Source: Uloborus plumipes (taxonomy: Eukaryota; Arthropoda; Arachnida; Araneae; Uloboridae). Taken from it: a stretch of DNA of 64,000 nt. Made by a program: the position numbers and the translations under genes. Numbering within the stretch: position 1 is the first letter of the stretch; each line of letters opens with the position of its first letter. This document shows, piece by piece, positions 46,446-57,453 of the stretch. The stretch covers positions 24,445-88,444 of the forward strand of contig JAXGGA010004441.1 of the NCBI GenBank assembly GCA_038373865.1, in the 5' to 3' direction. The notes beneath the pieces are model-generated. The model saw nothing but the letters and a program-made list of their open reading frames with translations, did no database searches and had not been told where the DNA came from.

Positions 46446-47379
46446 CAAAGGCGATTCTCTGTAAACTCGTCATTTCTCACATGAAATCTGTCCGAGCATG
46501 GTTTTTCAAAATGTTCGTATAATTATAATACTATTGCTCAGAAAACGAATCTATTAATTTGGTTTCAAAGAGGGCCAATTAAAGTTTGTGTTTTTCTAAT
46601 AAATCATGATAGGGGGTAAGTCCCCTGCCTAGTATAACTAGGCAGGGGACTGTGCCAGGTGACTGTGTTTTTGCTCTTTGTTGCGTAATATCTGCAAAAC
46701 TATTGGAACATAATTAGTTACGAGACTACCTATAAGTTTAGGCACAAATCGTGAACATAATAACTAATATGTTTCATAATTAAACTAATTGACATTAATA
46801 AAATCACTTACCAGAGGACTGTTTTCGCAACGACCCTGATGCACACTTTCATCACAAATGTGGCTCTCAAACTAAACAAAGTATCGTTTCAACACCGTTC
46901 TCGGCAATTTCAGAAAATTCACACTGATTACTTTAAACTTCATGACAAAAAACATTTGCAAGAATAACAGATTTTTTCTGTTAGAGCTTTGAATTTGTGG
47001 CAGGGGACTGTTTGAAAAATATCCGGACAAAATTTACATGACAATTTGAAGTTTTAAAAATACGTAATTAGACCTTATTTCATAAAAAAGAAATAATTGC
47101 ATTATTCTATTTTTAGATATATGTTACCAAATTTATGTTGTGTTAATAGGTTTCTTTGAAATATTGTCTTTAAGTGTTATACTATTGGATTGGGACAGCC
47201 AGGGGACTGTGTTTTTGGTGCTTAGAAAAAAAAATTGAATTGTTACCGCTCCAAATACAATTGGGCCACAGAGTATCAATGCTTTACTTGTATTAAGAGT
47301 GATAATTTCTTTATTATACTTTATTATTTTCAAAATATTCGGTTCGGACAGACAATTACGAGTTTACAGAGAATCGCCC
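46446..47379. mobile_element. TIR element with reiterated CAGGGGACTGT motif
   Basis: Inverted termini: AGGCGATTCTCTGTAAACTC on the left and, reverse-complemented, AGGGCGATTCTCTGTAAACT on the right (about 47355-47379). Inside, CAGGGGACTGT or a one-base variant recurs at 46643, 46655 (GGTGACTGT variant), 46812, 47001 and 47200, all in the same orientation. A perfect palindrome lies at 46620-46650. TA is adjacent to the right end; the left boundary is less clear. No transposase. Confidence 0.6.
46620..46650. repeat. Perfect 14-bp palindrome
   Basis: GTCCCCTGCCTAGT, three-base spacer ATA, then ACTAGGCAGGGGAC. The right arm continues into the first CAGGGGACTGT motif. Confidence 0.9.
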
Positions 47380-48985
47380 TAAAACAAATAAATGTAATGT
47401 GCGCGTGTTTGACAACATAACTTTCATCAACGGCTTTTCAATTTACTAGTACTTTTATCTCCTCATTGCTATGTTCTTTTTTTTTTTTCCTTGGTGGGAA
47501 AACAGTTGCCGCAGGATAATTTTGCTTTTTGTAAGAATCGAGTCCAGATCATTTCTTTGCTCCACAACTGACCTTCATGGCCAAATTATGACGTAACGTG
47601 GTTTTGCCATCGACAATATTCCAAAGCGAGCTGGAGTCTTCGGCTCGCTGAGCACGCTTCCAAGTTCTTACCTGATTTTTTTTCTTATTTTTTTCTTAAC
47701 GTTAACTAATTTTGTATTCCGTTCATTACGTAACAGCCCGTCGTTCTGGGTTTTGCTGAGTATTGCGGACGTACTTTGTAACTTCCACAGTTGTTGGAAA
47801 TACATACACAGCATAACCCCGTCATACGCAGGAGCACCCTGATGGGAAGGGAAGTCACGGGAGATTACTGTGACCTTTCAAAAATTTTCCTCATTCAATA
47901 AATCTTGCCTGACGATTTGGCAAATTTGAAGACTAGCATTTTTGAAATTTTTTTAGTGATGCCTAATATTTCTAATTAAATGCAAATACGTGTACATGCT
48001 CGTATTTTACCATTCCGTAAAATTTGGAACATTATTTGGGAAATTGTGAGTTTTCGAATTACCGAAAATTTTAGTTCATAGCACTTTGATCAAACGTCTT
48101 GATTTGAACAGCCCCCCCCCCCCCAATTCTGCTTTGAGGTATCCTGTCCCGAGGTCATTTCTGCCTATGACTAACTTGTGGACTAGCTGAAAAACAAAGT
48201 TGCGCAGTTCTTAAACCCATGCTGATTTTAAAGTACATTGTACATCAATGATTCAAGCGCTCATTTTTGTTTCTGTCTGTCACAAACTTTTTTTAAAGCC
48301 AGTTTTTACAAATTAGTAAATGTGTCGTTTTGAGGGAAAAAAAATAGATAACCACCTGAATCATATCTAAGGTGACCATTTATTATTTTTTTCATCAAAA
48401 CAGGACACTAACTAATATTCTACACTACAAGTATATTTGAAAAAAAAAAATAAAGAGAAAAATAGAAAAAAACTCATATTTTTTGTTGTTTATGCTTTTG
48501 TAGGAAAGAACTGAAATTTTTTGTACCATTATGTTTCTTAATAAGCAAATTAAAGACATTTAGTACTCATTTTAAAAACTAATGGAATTTTTGACAGAAT
48601 TTCATACAATTTACTTTTGCAATCAGCATTATTTTAAGAACTGCAACTGGCAATTGTGCTTTTTCGTTGAAAACAAACCATTCAAAAGCAAAGTTGTCCT
48701 TCCTACATAGATGCTTTGGGGCTGGGGAAACAAAAGATACTCAATAGTTATGCATAATTTAATTCATGAGTATGAAAATTCGTAAACAGCATCAACCAAC
48801 GGATTTCGGTTAAAGCAGTCCTAGTGCTCCGCTCAATAAAAAAGAAAAAAGAGCATTTCTGATGTGCGAGGACAACGGGGCAGGATACCTGAAAACGGAT
48901 ATCACGGAATCGATTGTACCGTGGGTGCTATCCTGTTTCCCGATATTTTCGGTCTTGCAGTAAGTGAAATAAATCTCTGCATACA
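47380..48985. other. Gene-free stretch with element fragments
   Basis: Holds the repeat copy at 47790-48105, an inverted pair AGGTATCCTGTCCCG (48137) / CGGGGCAGGATACCT (48877) that may bound an element of about 0.75 kb, and at 48370 an AGGTGACCAT start resembling the 10066-11361 element. The segment 48850-48962 is open and GC-richer but I do not accept it as an exon: the would-be donor reads CAGTAAGTG, lacking the GT after CAG. Confidence 0.35.
47790..48105 (+). repeat. Dispersed repeat, copy 2 (partner at 21405-21720)
   Basis: Same orientation as copy 1; shared blocks include TTAGTGATGCCTAATATTTC, ACATGCTCGTATTTTACCAT and CGTAAAATTTGGAA. A C14 run follows at 48111. Confidence 0.55.
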
Positions 48986-48989
48986 GTGT

Positions 48990-49510
48990 AAAAAATGAAT
49001 GTTGTTTTTACAGTATAATACAGCTAATTTTACAGTAATAAACTAAAAATTTCTAATTTTACTGTAATAAACTGTAAAAATTGCTAATTTTTCTGTATTA
49101 AACTGTAAAATTTGTAATTTTACAGTACTAAACTGTAAAATTGCTAATTTTATAGTAATAAAAACTAAAATTGCCAATTTTACAGTTTATTGTCTTGCAT
49201 TTTGCAGTTTTAAACTGGAACTTCTACTGCCAGTATTTTACTGTTGTTTCTACAGTATAAAACGGCTAAATTTTACGGCAACAAACTAAAATTGCTAACT
49301 TTACCGTAAGAAATGCAAAATTGTAAGAATGAAGGCTTTCACGGCCGGTGTAAATATTAGTTAAGATTAAGTTAAGATAAGCAGTTGCGATCGAAACGTA
49401 TGGATTAAAGCCATTCAGACCACGGCACAACAGCCCGGAATCCTTAACTAATAAATGTAAAATTGCTAGTTTTACAGTTTATTACTGTGCATTTTACAGT
49501 TTTAAATTGG
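48990..49510. repeat. TTTTACAGT/ACTGTAAAA minisatellite
   Basis: A unit of about 35-40 bp containing TAATTTTACAGTAATAAACT is repeated between 49005 and 49310 and again at 49450-49505, interrupted by the GC-richer insert at 49324-49450. Confidence 0.75.
49324..49450 (+). mobile_element. Short insert in the minisatellite, possible Penelope-like fragment
   Basis: The segment from GAATGAAGGCTTTCACGGCC to CCCGGAATCCTTAACTAATA is unlike the minisatellite that surrounds it. GATCGAAACGTATGGATT and CCACGGCACAACAGCCCGG resemble sequences I associate with ends of widespread animal retroelements, perhaps Penelope-like. This attribution is from memory and weak. Confidence 0.3.
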
Positions 49511-49778
49511 AACCTCGGCTGCCATATAAAAACAACTGTTCATTTTTTGCAGTGTAGCATCACAAGGCCAACTTTTTTTCTGTATATCAACTTCTACAAT
49601 CTCTTCTAATCTATTCTGTTTTAAGAGAGGAAGGGAAACACTGTTAGTTGTCTTCCGGCATGAGTTAGAATCATATTTAGTATTCTTATTTTGTGTCCAT
49701 GCATTTTTATTAAACCTGTTGACCAGGGCCGGTCTTAGGCCGATTGGACCGATTTTTCCCAATCGGGCCCAGCTCTAG

Positions 49779-50234
49779 CAAGGGGCCCCGCGCCAAAAAA
49801 TTATTTTTGCTTTTAGGTAAATGAGAAAAAAGAACTATATCAAAATAAAAAGCTAATTGGCAATATTTAACTCATGTTTAATCTGTCTGAAAGTATGGTG
49901 CTACGTTTAGTTCAATTTATGCTGTAGGAGCAAGGGGCACCGCGCCGACAAATTATTTTTGCCTTTAGGTAAATGTTAACAAAAAACTATATCACAATAA
50001 GAAGCTAATTGGCAATATTTACCTGGTGTTTAATCCGTCTGAAAGTATAGTGCTACGTTTAGTTCAATTTTTGATGTAGGAGCAAGGGGCCCCGCGCCGA
50101 CAAATTATTTTCGCCTTTAGGTAAATGTTAAAAAAATACTATATCAAAATGAAAAGCTAATTGTCAATATTTAACTGATGTTTAATCTGTCTGAAAGTAT
50201 TTTGCTACGATTAGTTCAATTTATGGTGTAGGAG
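49779..50234. repeat. Three exact-length 152-bp tandem units
   Basis: Units 49779-49930, 49931-50082 and 50083-50234 each start CAAGGGGCMCCGCGCC and end GTGTAGGAG or a variant; they differ by scattered substitutions only, without net indels. Confidence 0.9.
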
Positions 50235-51075
50235 AACTTTCTGAAACTTTTGACAACTCTATTATTCTATTGAAGTTATCAGATACATTCCCAAAACTAC
50301 TACTGTCAGATAAATTATTAGAAAAATTTAAACATCTGTCGATTTGAACATCTTAAATCCAGGGTCGTACCTACGGCAACTTATACTCTATTGTCAAAAA
50401 AAGAAAAAAAAACCATAATCGGCTTGCCTCAACGTCAAAACTCTAAAAGATTGTCACTTAATATTATGGCTATAGGGGCCCTTCGCAGGGCCTTATTGTA
50501 CTGGGGTCTCCCATTTAAGGGGTAATTAAGGTATTTACTTATTTATTTGGAGGCGGGCTTATTAAAATTCATCAACAATGAAATGTTCTCCAAGAAAACA
50601 CTACCTATGTTTACAGTTGCCAGTATGAAACGTAAAATATCAGTTGTACAAGCACGTAAGTTAAAGTGAAACATAAGAGCATTTTTCACCCGATGAGTTT
50701 TCCAGGGGCGTTTATGTAAGGGGACACATGAGGCCCTATTTTCTCCAAAAATCAACAAACACACTTGATCAAGATAATTTCTGAGCTTTTTGCCTTAAAA
50801 AAGAAAACGTAAAGAGGTTATAGCAAACGGTCCCGCATAGCTAGAGGTGGATGGCAATTTTTAATCTTTTCACGAGTGGAGTAACGAAAGGATAGGTGCT
50901 TTCCAGTGCCAGATTTATGGAGGAATAGTAAATTTCTGTTTCTATATTCTGATAAATTTCCGAAAATTTCTGGAAGACTTGCCTTTTCTCTAACAACGGG
51001 GTCAATTGCCTAAAATGACGTTTTAGGGATTTAAAATTTTGGTAGAGATCTCTCCTCTCCCGTTACCCTCTAACC

Positions 51076-51703
51076 CAGTGATTCCCAACCTGGGGGCGAT
51101 TTGCCCTCCTCAAAGAGGCGGTAAATTCTAAAGGGGCGATAGGGGGTGATGGGTATTTAGAAGAGAAAACACTAGTAGTAAAGGGGTGGCGAAAACCGAA
51201 TTTGTGTGTAAACATGTACGAAACCGGTTGTTCAGAGTTCAGACAATTAATCACAAGTTAAGGAAAAAACTAATTAAAGTTCAAGAGCTTCCTCCTTGAA
51301 CCTTAGGAAGTATTTTGTCTTTCATTGTCCGTTTTATGAATTTTCAGATTTTCAATATATTTTCTTTTAAATTTTTAGCTTCAATGATTTTAATTCCCCC
51401 AGATTCCAGTGTAGAAAGGAAAATAATTTCTGTTTTTGAAAAGTACGTCGATGATCTTAGTAAAATATTATCCATCAAATGCTTATTAGTTCGCTTTGTG
51501 AAACAAAAAAAAAAAAAAAAATTAAAGGTATGTTATTTATTTATTAATGTTTTTAATTTAAAAGTGATTGGTTAAAATTGCTTATATTTTTAATAATATC
51601 GATGTTCACTTATGTTTTTTTCGAGGAAGAAGGGAAGGGGGGTGATAAGTGTCAGTCAGCGTCTTAAAGGGGGCGATGATCTCAAAAAAGTTGTGAAACA
51701 CTG
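51076..51703. mobile_element. Non-autonomous hAT, perfect 8-bp TSD, nested
   Basis: Starts CAGTGATTCCCAACCTGGGG and ends, reverse-complemented, CAGTGTTTCACAACTTTTTT. Flanked by identical CTCTAACC (51068-51075; 51704-51711). No transposase; an 86-codon ORF inside is not convincing. The copy at 3868-5395 is the same family in inverted orientation. Confidence 0.9.
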
Positions 51704-52222
51704 CTCTAACCAAAACGGCAACCAGAGAATTGGGGCCCACAATACAGAATGCTGAGTTGATGATTTTTCTTTAAATATTCTTTATTACTGAAGAGAAGTA
51801 AAAAATGCGCTTTGTTAAAACTAAGCGATTTAAAGAACAAAAATAAATAATGTTGTGGAAAAATCTTATTTTTTTCAAAAAGAAATCACGACACTTGAAT
51901 TTTCAACCGATATAAATTATTACTCAATTAATTGTGTGCTATTCTCCCCTTTCTTTCACACGCCCTCCCCCCCTTTTTTTTTCGACCTCGTCTGAAAATA
52001 AGAACGTGTTCAAAATCTTACTTCTCCGAAGCCTTCTCCCACAAAAATTATTAGGGGATATCTAAACTTTCGTTTCCTGGGTTTCAGTTTTAAAAATTTT
52101 CAGGGAAAATTCTTCAAACACCTAAAAACGTCGAAAATCTTTTAAAATTGCGCTTTTGGAACTTCATATTTTGAACAAGCTTCAATGCCCTTAACTCTAC
52201 TAACAATCTTACTCTCACGCAG

Positions 52223-53098
52223 TGAAACGGTTATATAAGTAGTCTTTTCATCATCAGTGGCGAGCCTACGGGGTAGCTAAGGGGCTCAAGCCTAGGGAGC
52301 TAAGGGGGAGAAGACAAACCCACTGGACAAAACCAGGGAAATCCTAAAATTGCCATTTTGCAAATTTAATTTTTTTAATTTTCTGCTAGAGAGCACCCAA
52401 TCCCCAACTTTATGTTTAATGCCGCCAGAGATAATTTTGAATTATTTTCAAGGAAAATTTCTGAACATGGAACTAATTTTTGGCCAAGTTATGGGAGAAG
52501 AAACGGGTACCCGTTCTTTCTTCCATAACTTGGCCAAAAGTAAGTTAAAATTAGTTTTTGAGGCAACAATTTCAAAGCATTTCTAGTAAGAAACCTCCAT
52601 CTAATATCAAGGTCCTCTAAGAGAACATCTAAAACTGCGTTTTCAGGACTATAATTTCCAAAATTTTCGGGGAAGAGCCCTCAAAGAGATGGGGGAGTTG
52701 GAATTTGTTTTTCAAAGTGCCACCCCCCTCCCCTTAAAAATATTCTCTCGTTTGGGCCGCTGCCTAAAATGTCTTCAAATATCATTTTAAAATATATATT
52801 TAGAAAGGAGAGTGAATTTGAGCCTGAATTTCTCCCCCATTCCTCTGACATTACCGAAGATTGTTTAGAATTGCATTTCAAAAATTTAACGAGGAAAAAT
52901 GTCTAGAAGAGCGCTCCACCCTGCCATCCTCTAAATTATTATTCTAAGCTTGGTCCCATTAGCCCTCTCCAAAATTTAAACATATATATCCCACTATTTG
53001 CCTGCCACTAGTACAACTCAGTTCTTGGGAATATAATCAAAATGCAACATGCTTTTCGGATATATGAAACGGTTATATAAGTAGTCTTTTCATCATCA
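52223..53098 (+). repeat. Identical 34-bp direct repeats bounding about 0.8 kb
   Basis: 52223-52256 and 53065-53098 are the same 34 bases (beginning TGAAACGGTTATATAAGTAG and ending TCATCATCA). The interval between them begins GTGGCGAGCCTACGGGG and contains a palindrome. Confidence 0.85.
52480..52537. repeat. 58-bp imperfect palindrome
   Basis: Centred on GGGTACCC (52505-52512), arms TTGGCCAAGTTATGGGAGAA and complement with few mismatches, no loop. Pairing resumes further out (AACTAATTTT / AAAATTAGTT). Confidence 0.8.
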
Positions 53099-53345
53099 AC
53101 GAAAGGGTCAGGGAAGGTGCACAAAATAGAAAGAAAGGTTAGTCTGTAATGGCTTGTTTTAGCAAGCTATTGATTTATTATTATTTTTTTTTCCTTGTAA
53201 AAAAATAGCGAAACAAAAAGTTTTTATTTTAAAAAGAGTTATATTAATTTGAGCCTCAAACTAAATGTAATCATTTTGCAAAGGGGGCCCCGCCAGAGTT
53301 CTCCAATCGGGCCCCGCATTTGCTAAGGCCGGCCCTGCTGTTGAC

Positions 53346-53623
53346 GAGGTGTTTTCAGTTATCCCGCACCTACGTGTGCATCGCTGTACGAAGTACAATT
53401 TATATGAAACTTGATGGAGGAACTTATGGGGTGCTTTTATTCAATGAGAAATAGACACTCGCTTTAAAACACGGATTCTTATTTGCTAACAATTCAGGAT
53501 CAATATTTTACCACTTGAATTTTATATTTATTTTAGAACGAGTTTTCATTCACAACTAATTACAGCAACTATACCATTTTCTGGTAACATTTCTTTTTTT
53601 TTATGTATTTATGATCATTACTA
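53346..53623. other. Non-coding stretch
   Basis: Nothing supportable. Confidence 0.4.
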
Positions 53624-55171
53624 GCGGTACCCGCACGGCTTTGCCCGTGGTATAAAATTAAAAGTTCATTTGTAAAATAATTGATATAGCAGAAAAAATG
53701 CTCTATTTTAGTTTTATTCAACTATAATTCCTTCAACGTGATATAAAGATCTGATATGGACCCCACACTACTTAATTTTACGTGTAAGTTTCTTAGTAGA
53801 TGCCTTAAGTGCTAAAATAGTGCTTGGAGTAAGCAAGATAACAATTCAAACATTTGTATCCCTAGTTTGCTACGAAACAATGCAAAAAAATGTTTTACAA
53901 TGATTAATCTCCTAAATATCGTCGATTTTAACATCATTCAGTGGATTTTTCGCAAAATATCGCCAACAGCGCGAAATTGAACCTATATAAAAAAATTTTT
54001 TTTTTCTCCAAATGAGGAATCTGCATGGGTCGGGTAATCGCGAACTGTTGATTAATTTTAATAGTCTATTACTTCAAACCCCCAAATATCAACTCGGTTT
54101 TTAAAAATCTGCTCAGGATTTTGCAAAATTACAGCTTAAAATCGGCTAAAAACGAAACTAAGTTCACGTGACACAAAAAGGGGAGGAGCTTGCTTCGACG
54201 TCAAGGTTCACTTTGAGTTGCGCTACGGCGAAACTGGTTGCGGTAGAAATGAGGGGGATAGGCGAAAACGACAGGGGAGACCTTGTTGCTTACTGCTGTT
54301 TATTAAAAACGAAGGGGCTCTTATTATAATCTTTGGGAGAATATTCAGGGGGAAAGAGAGATGTATATCCTCCTGAATGTACCATTTCGATGCCAGAAAT
54401 TCCGACGTCAAGATCGGACATTCTATTGTACATCACTACTTTATTCACAAGTAAATGACTTCGAAGTAAAATTGTTTACTTAATAAAATGAACACCGAGA
54501 GCTTCTCGAGCGCCTAAAGATATCATGGGCGTGGGGGATATTGGGATAACTACACGAAATTACAGAAAGAGTGTTGAATTCAGATAGCAATAAATGCTTT
54601 TAATGCAAAAGTTGAAGCAGAACAAAATGGAATAAATCAATACATGAAAATAAAACATTAACAAACAAGCAATGATAACAATAACCTGTTCACGATTATC
54701 CTTCGGGAAAATAAAATCAGTTCAGTTCGGAGTTTTTTTTTTTTTTTAATTTAATTATTATTTTTTTAATTTTAAAGGAGTGATCTAGAGTATCTCCCAT
54801 TTTAATAATTTTTAGTTCAACGTAATGAAAGATTCATCCAAAGAAAACACTTTTTAATGAAAAAAGGTGTAAATATGCATACCGGTAAATGGATAAAATG
54901 AAAACCGGTCTTGTATGATTAATATACTGTTAAATAAAGTACTATAAAATATTTTTCACAATAGAACAGTGAAGAACACAAACAGTTTTCAGTTTACTTT
55001 TATTTTTATTTATTTTTTTATCGCTCTTGCACCATTCTTGTCTTCTCCTTTTGTGCATTAAAAAAAAATTGAATTTGGTGTGTTAAATGTTGAAGATTTG
55101 CAACAAGATTCAACAAAATAATGGCAGTTCGTACTTGGAGCCATCTTGAGAATGCTACCGATCTTATTTTG

Positions 55172-56449
55172 CAAGGGTCTCCAAACTATGGCCCGCGAGT
55201 ATCTAAAATCTGGCCCGCAGCTTTGGGCCAGATTTTAGATGCATACATGAGCTAAGTCTATTGGTAGGTATAATTTAATCTACTGTAAGAATTTATTGTG
55301 TATTTATATTTTGAGAGTTGCTAATATCACATATTACGATAAAGGCAATATCAATCGTTAAATCATGAATTGACATCAAGTAGTTTAGCTTCTGTATTCT
55401 GTCTTAATCTAACCTTGAAAAATTTCATTGTAATTTTTTGTGATTTGTTTCTTTAGAAATTAAGTGTGTTCATTTAATAAAAATAAAAGTAAAAAATATT
55501 GATATATCATAGTAAGAAAAAGACAGGGAAAATTTCTAAGTCCATAAAATATTTAATAAGGTTATACAAAATGTTTCTAACAGGTAATAAATGTAATTTT
55601 TTTCATAAATAATAATTAATGATGATTAAGTAGGAAATTTTTAATGTTATAGAGTAGGTAGCTTCGGAAATAAACCAATTTGGAATAATTTTTTAAGTAA
55701 CTCTGATTATTTTAGTTTTTCACCTCAGTGTTTAATGAATGTTAGTTATGATGGTCTAAGAAAAATTCTACATTCTATGAATGGAAACTGAAGAGTAATA
55801 TAAAACTTGAAGCTTGTTTTTAAATTGTAGGAATGCCTCAACGCTTATTTGAAAGTGCAGTTCATAGGCGGCTGGTGCACCAAAAAAGTGGGGGTCAAAA
55901 GAAACGTTTACGTGGGAGGAGGCAGCACCCCTAAAGTCTTTTTTTAAAGAATTTTGTTACATAGATTTTAACACTAATGATTAAATGACCAATTTAAAAA
56001 GTGGCCTTAAAAGTTAAGACAGATGGCCACCTTTGACGTACGCCTTCCGATTCTAAGTTCCACCCTTATGAAATAGCCTGAAAAGAAGTCCATTTTTTAG
56101 AATTTGCAGTTTTTACTTCCGTAAAATAAATCAATCCACTGAGCAAAAAAAGAATTTCAATCGATCATTAGTTTTTTACTCTGAAAAAGTGAGGGGGAAG
56201 GGACCTTTTCCTTTTGTAAGGGAGGGGAAATCCCCCCCTCCCGTGTCCCCCTGTACTAGCCGCCCTATGGTGCATCAGTTATTACATATATTTCAACTAT
56301 TTCTAATACAAAAAATGTACCTGATTCTGAATTACGATGTGTATGATGAGCGATATATCCATTTAGGAGGGGGGAAGGGGGGTGGACTGGCCGCGAGCCT
56401 TGGGTAATTTTCAAAAGTGGCCCGTGGTCAAAACGTTTGGAGACCCCGG
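55172..56449. mobile_element. Charlie-like hAT element
   Basis: Left end CAAGGGTCTCCAAACTATGG then CCCGCG; reverse-complemented right end CCGGGGTCTCCAAACGTTTT then GACCACGGGCC. The flanking octamers TTATTTTG and TTCTATTG agree at 6 of 8. The GGGGTCTCCAAAC terminus is characteristic of Charlie-type hATs. Non-coding interior, interrupted by the TA MITE at 55867-56265. Confidence 0.7.
55867..56265 (+). mobile_element. TA-flanked MITE (complete copy)
   Basis: TA (55865-55866; 56266-56267) flanks GGCGGCTGGTGCACC and, reverse-complemented right end, GGGCGGCTAGTACAGGG. The family has an inverted, truncated copy at 27686-28041. Non-coding. Confidence 0.75.
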
Positions 56450-57186
56450 TTCTATTGGGAGCTTACGAGCGAGCGCCCAGGGTGAGAAGGAGTAAAGTGA
56501 ATTGTGACGTCATCAGCCGGGCATCAGCGGAGATGGGGAAAATAGGGGGCGGGGCTTATCGGGCGGCTTTAAGAATTAATTACAAAATAACTAATCGTCC
56601 GATTGAACTGAAATTGGTGTCTATCGTCATGAAATGATCTGAACTTTCATTTAAAAAAATAAAAAAAATGCATGCAGATTCCTCATTGGCGTCAAGCACT
56701 TAGCGATCAAAAGCTTGGCGATATATCGCCAAGTAGTCGCGCCAATTCATATCACTTTTGTTAACCAATTCATATCACCTTGCATTGAAAACACTGATTT
56801 ACCCGATAAATGGGGTAAAACACCCCTTGGAACATTCGAATGCAACCCCAAGAGAGATGCACAAAAATAAGCCAAAAGAGAAAATAAGAACAATTTTGTT
56901 GATAACAGAAACCAACAGAAATCTTACCAAAGTTTAAAAGAAAAAGAAAGTTTTCTTTCCTAGCTTAAAAAACAAAACAATACATTTTCCGAAATGAAAC
57001 ACTTTAAAAAGAACGATGCAATATCGCAACTGATACGATATTTGGTTAATCTGTGCTTTAGGTACCCTTTTCTCGCTAAATGGGCGATAGGCGCGCCAAG
57101 CGTGGTAACCCTGGCTATTTTGCGTATAGTAGTTGATTTTTTGAAACGCCAAGCAGGGTCCCAAAGCATCTTCACCGGGAAAAAGA

Positions 57187-57453
57187 CAGGGTTGCCAGAG
57201 AATTGGAACAAAAAAATACTACGCCTCCTCTAAAAAAAATATTACAAAATACTACTGTTTCCAAACGTTGCCAAAATCAATGTTGCTGAAATGCAAAATC
57301 TATGAAAATGAAAAAAAAAAAAAAAAATCCGCCAAATCTTTTAATTCAGTCATTAGTATATTGGAAACAGGGTTGCCAGAAAAATACTACGCTCCTTATT
57401 TGGGCCGAAAAAATACTACCGTAGAATCAAAAATACTACGTCTGGCAACGCTG
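57187..57453. mobile_element. Small hAT MITE with exact 8-bp TSD
   Basis: Starts CAGGGTTGCCAGAGAATTGG, ends (reverse complement) CAGCGTTGCCAGACGTAGTA. TSD GAAAAAGA is exact (57179-57186; 57454-57461). A second CAGGGTTGCCAGA lies inside at 57370, and AATACTACG-type motifs recur at both ends. Confidence 0.8.

Larger units (their letters stand above)
49724..53337. mobile_element. hAT element, 3.6 kb, perfect 8-bp TSD
   Basis: Starts CAGGGCCGGTCTTAGGCCGA and ends TTTGCTAAGGCCGGCCCTG. The TSD CTGTTGAC is exact on both sides (49716-49723; 53338-53345). The subterminal regions share AATCGGGCCC/GGGCCCCG sequence in inverted orientation. It contains a 3 x 152-bp array, a nested hAT (51076-51703), a 34-bp direct repeat and a palindrome. 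No transposase was recognised, so it appears to be a large non-autonomous element. Confidence 0.85.

Noticed and set aside
48850..48962. Possible exon ending TTGCAGTAAGTG
   Set aside because: Donor lacks GT directly after CAG, no acceptor, no recognisable domain, and the sequence overlaps an inverted AGGTATCCTG terminus of a probable element.
49779..50234. CRISPR or LTR interpretation of the 152-bp repeats
   Set aside because: Three head-to-tail units with no spacers or LTR signals (no TG..CA ends, no primer-binding site).
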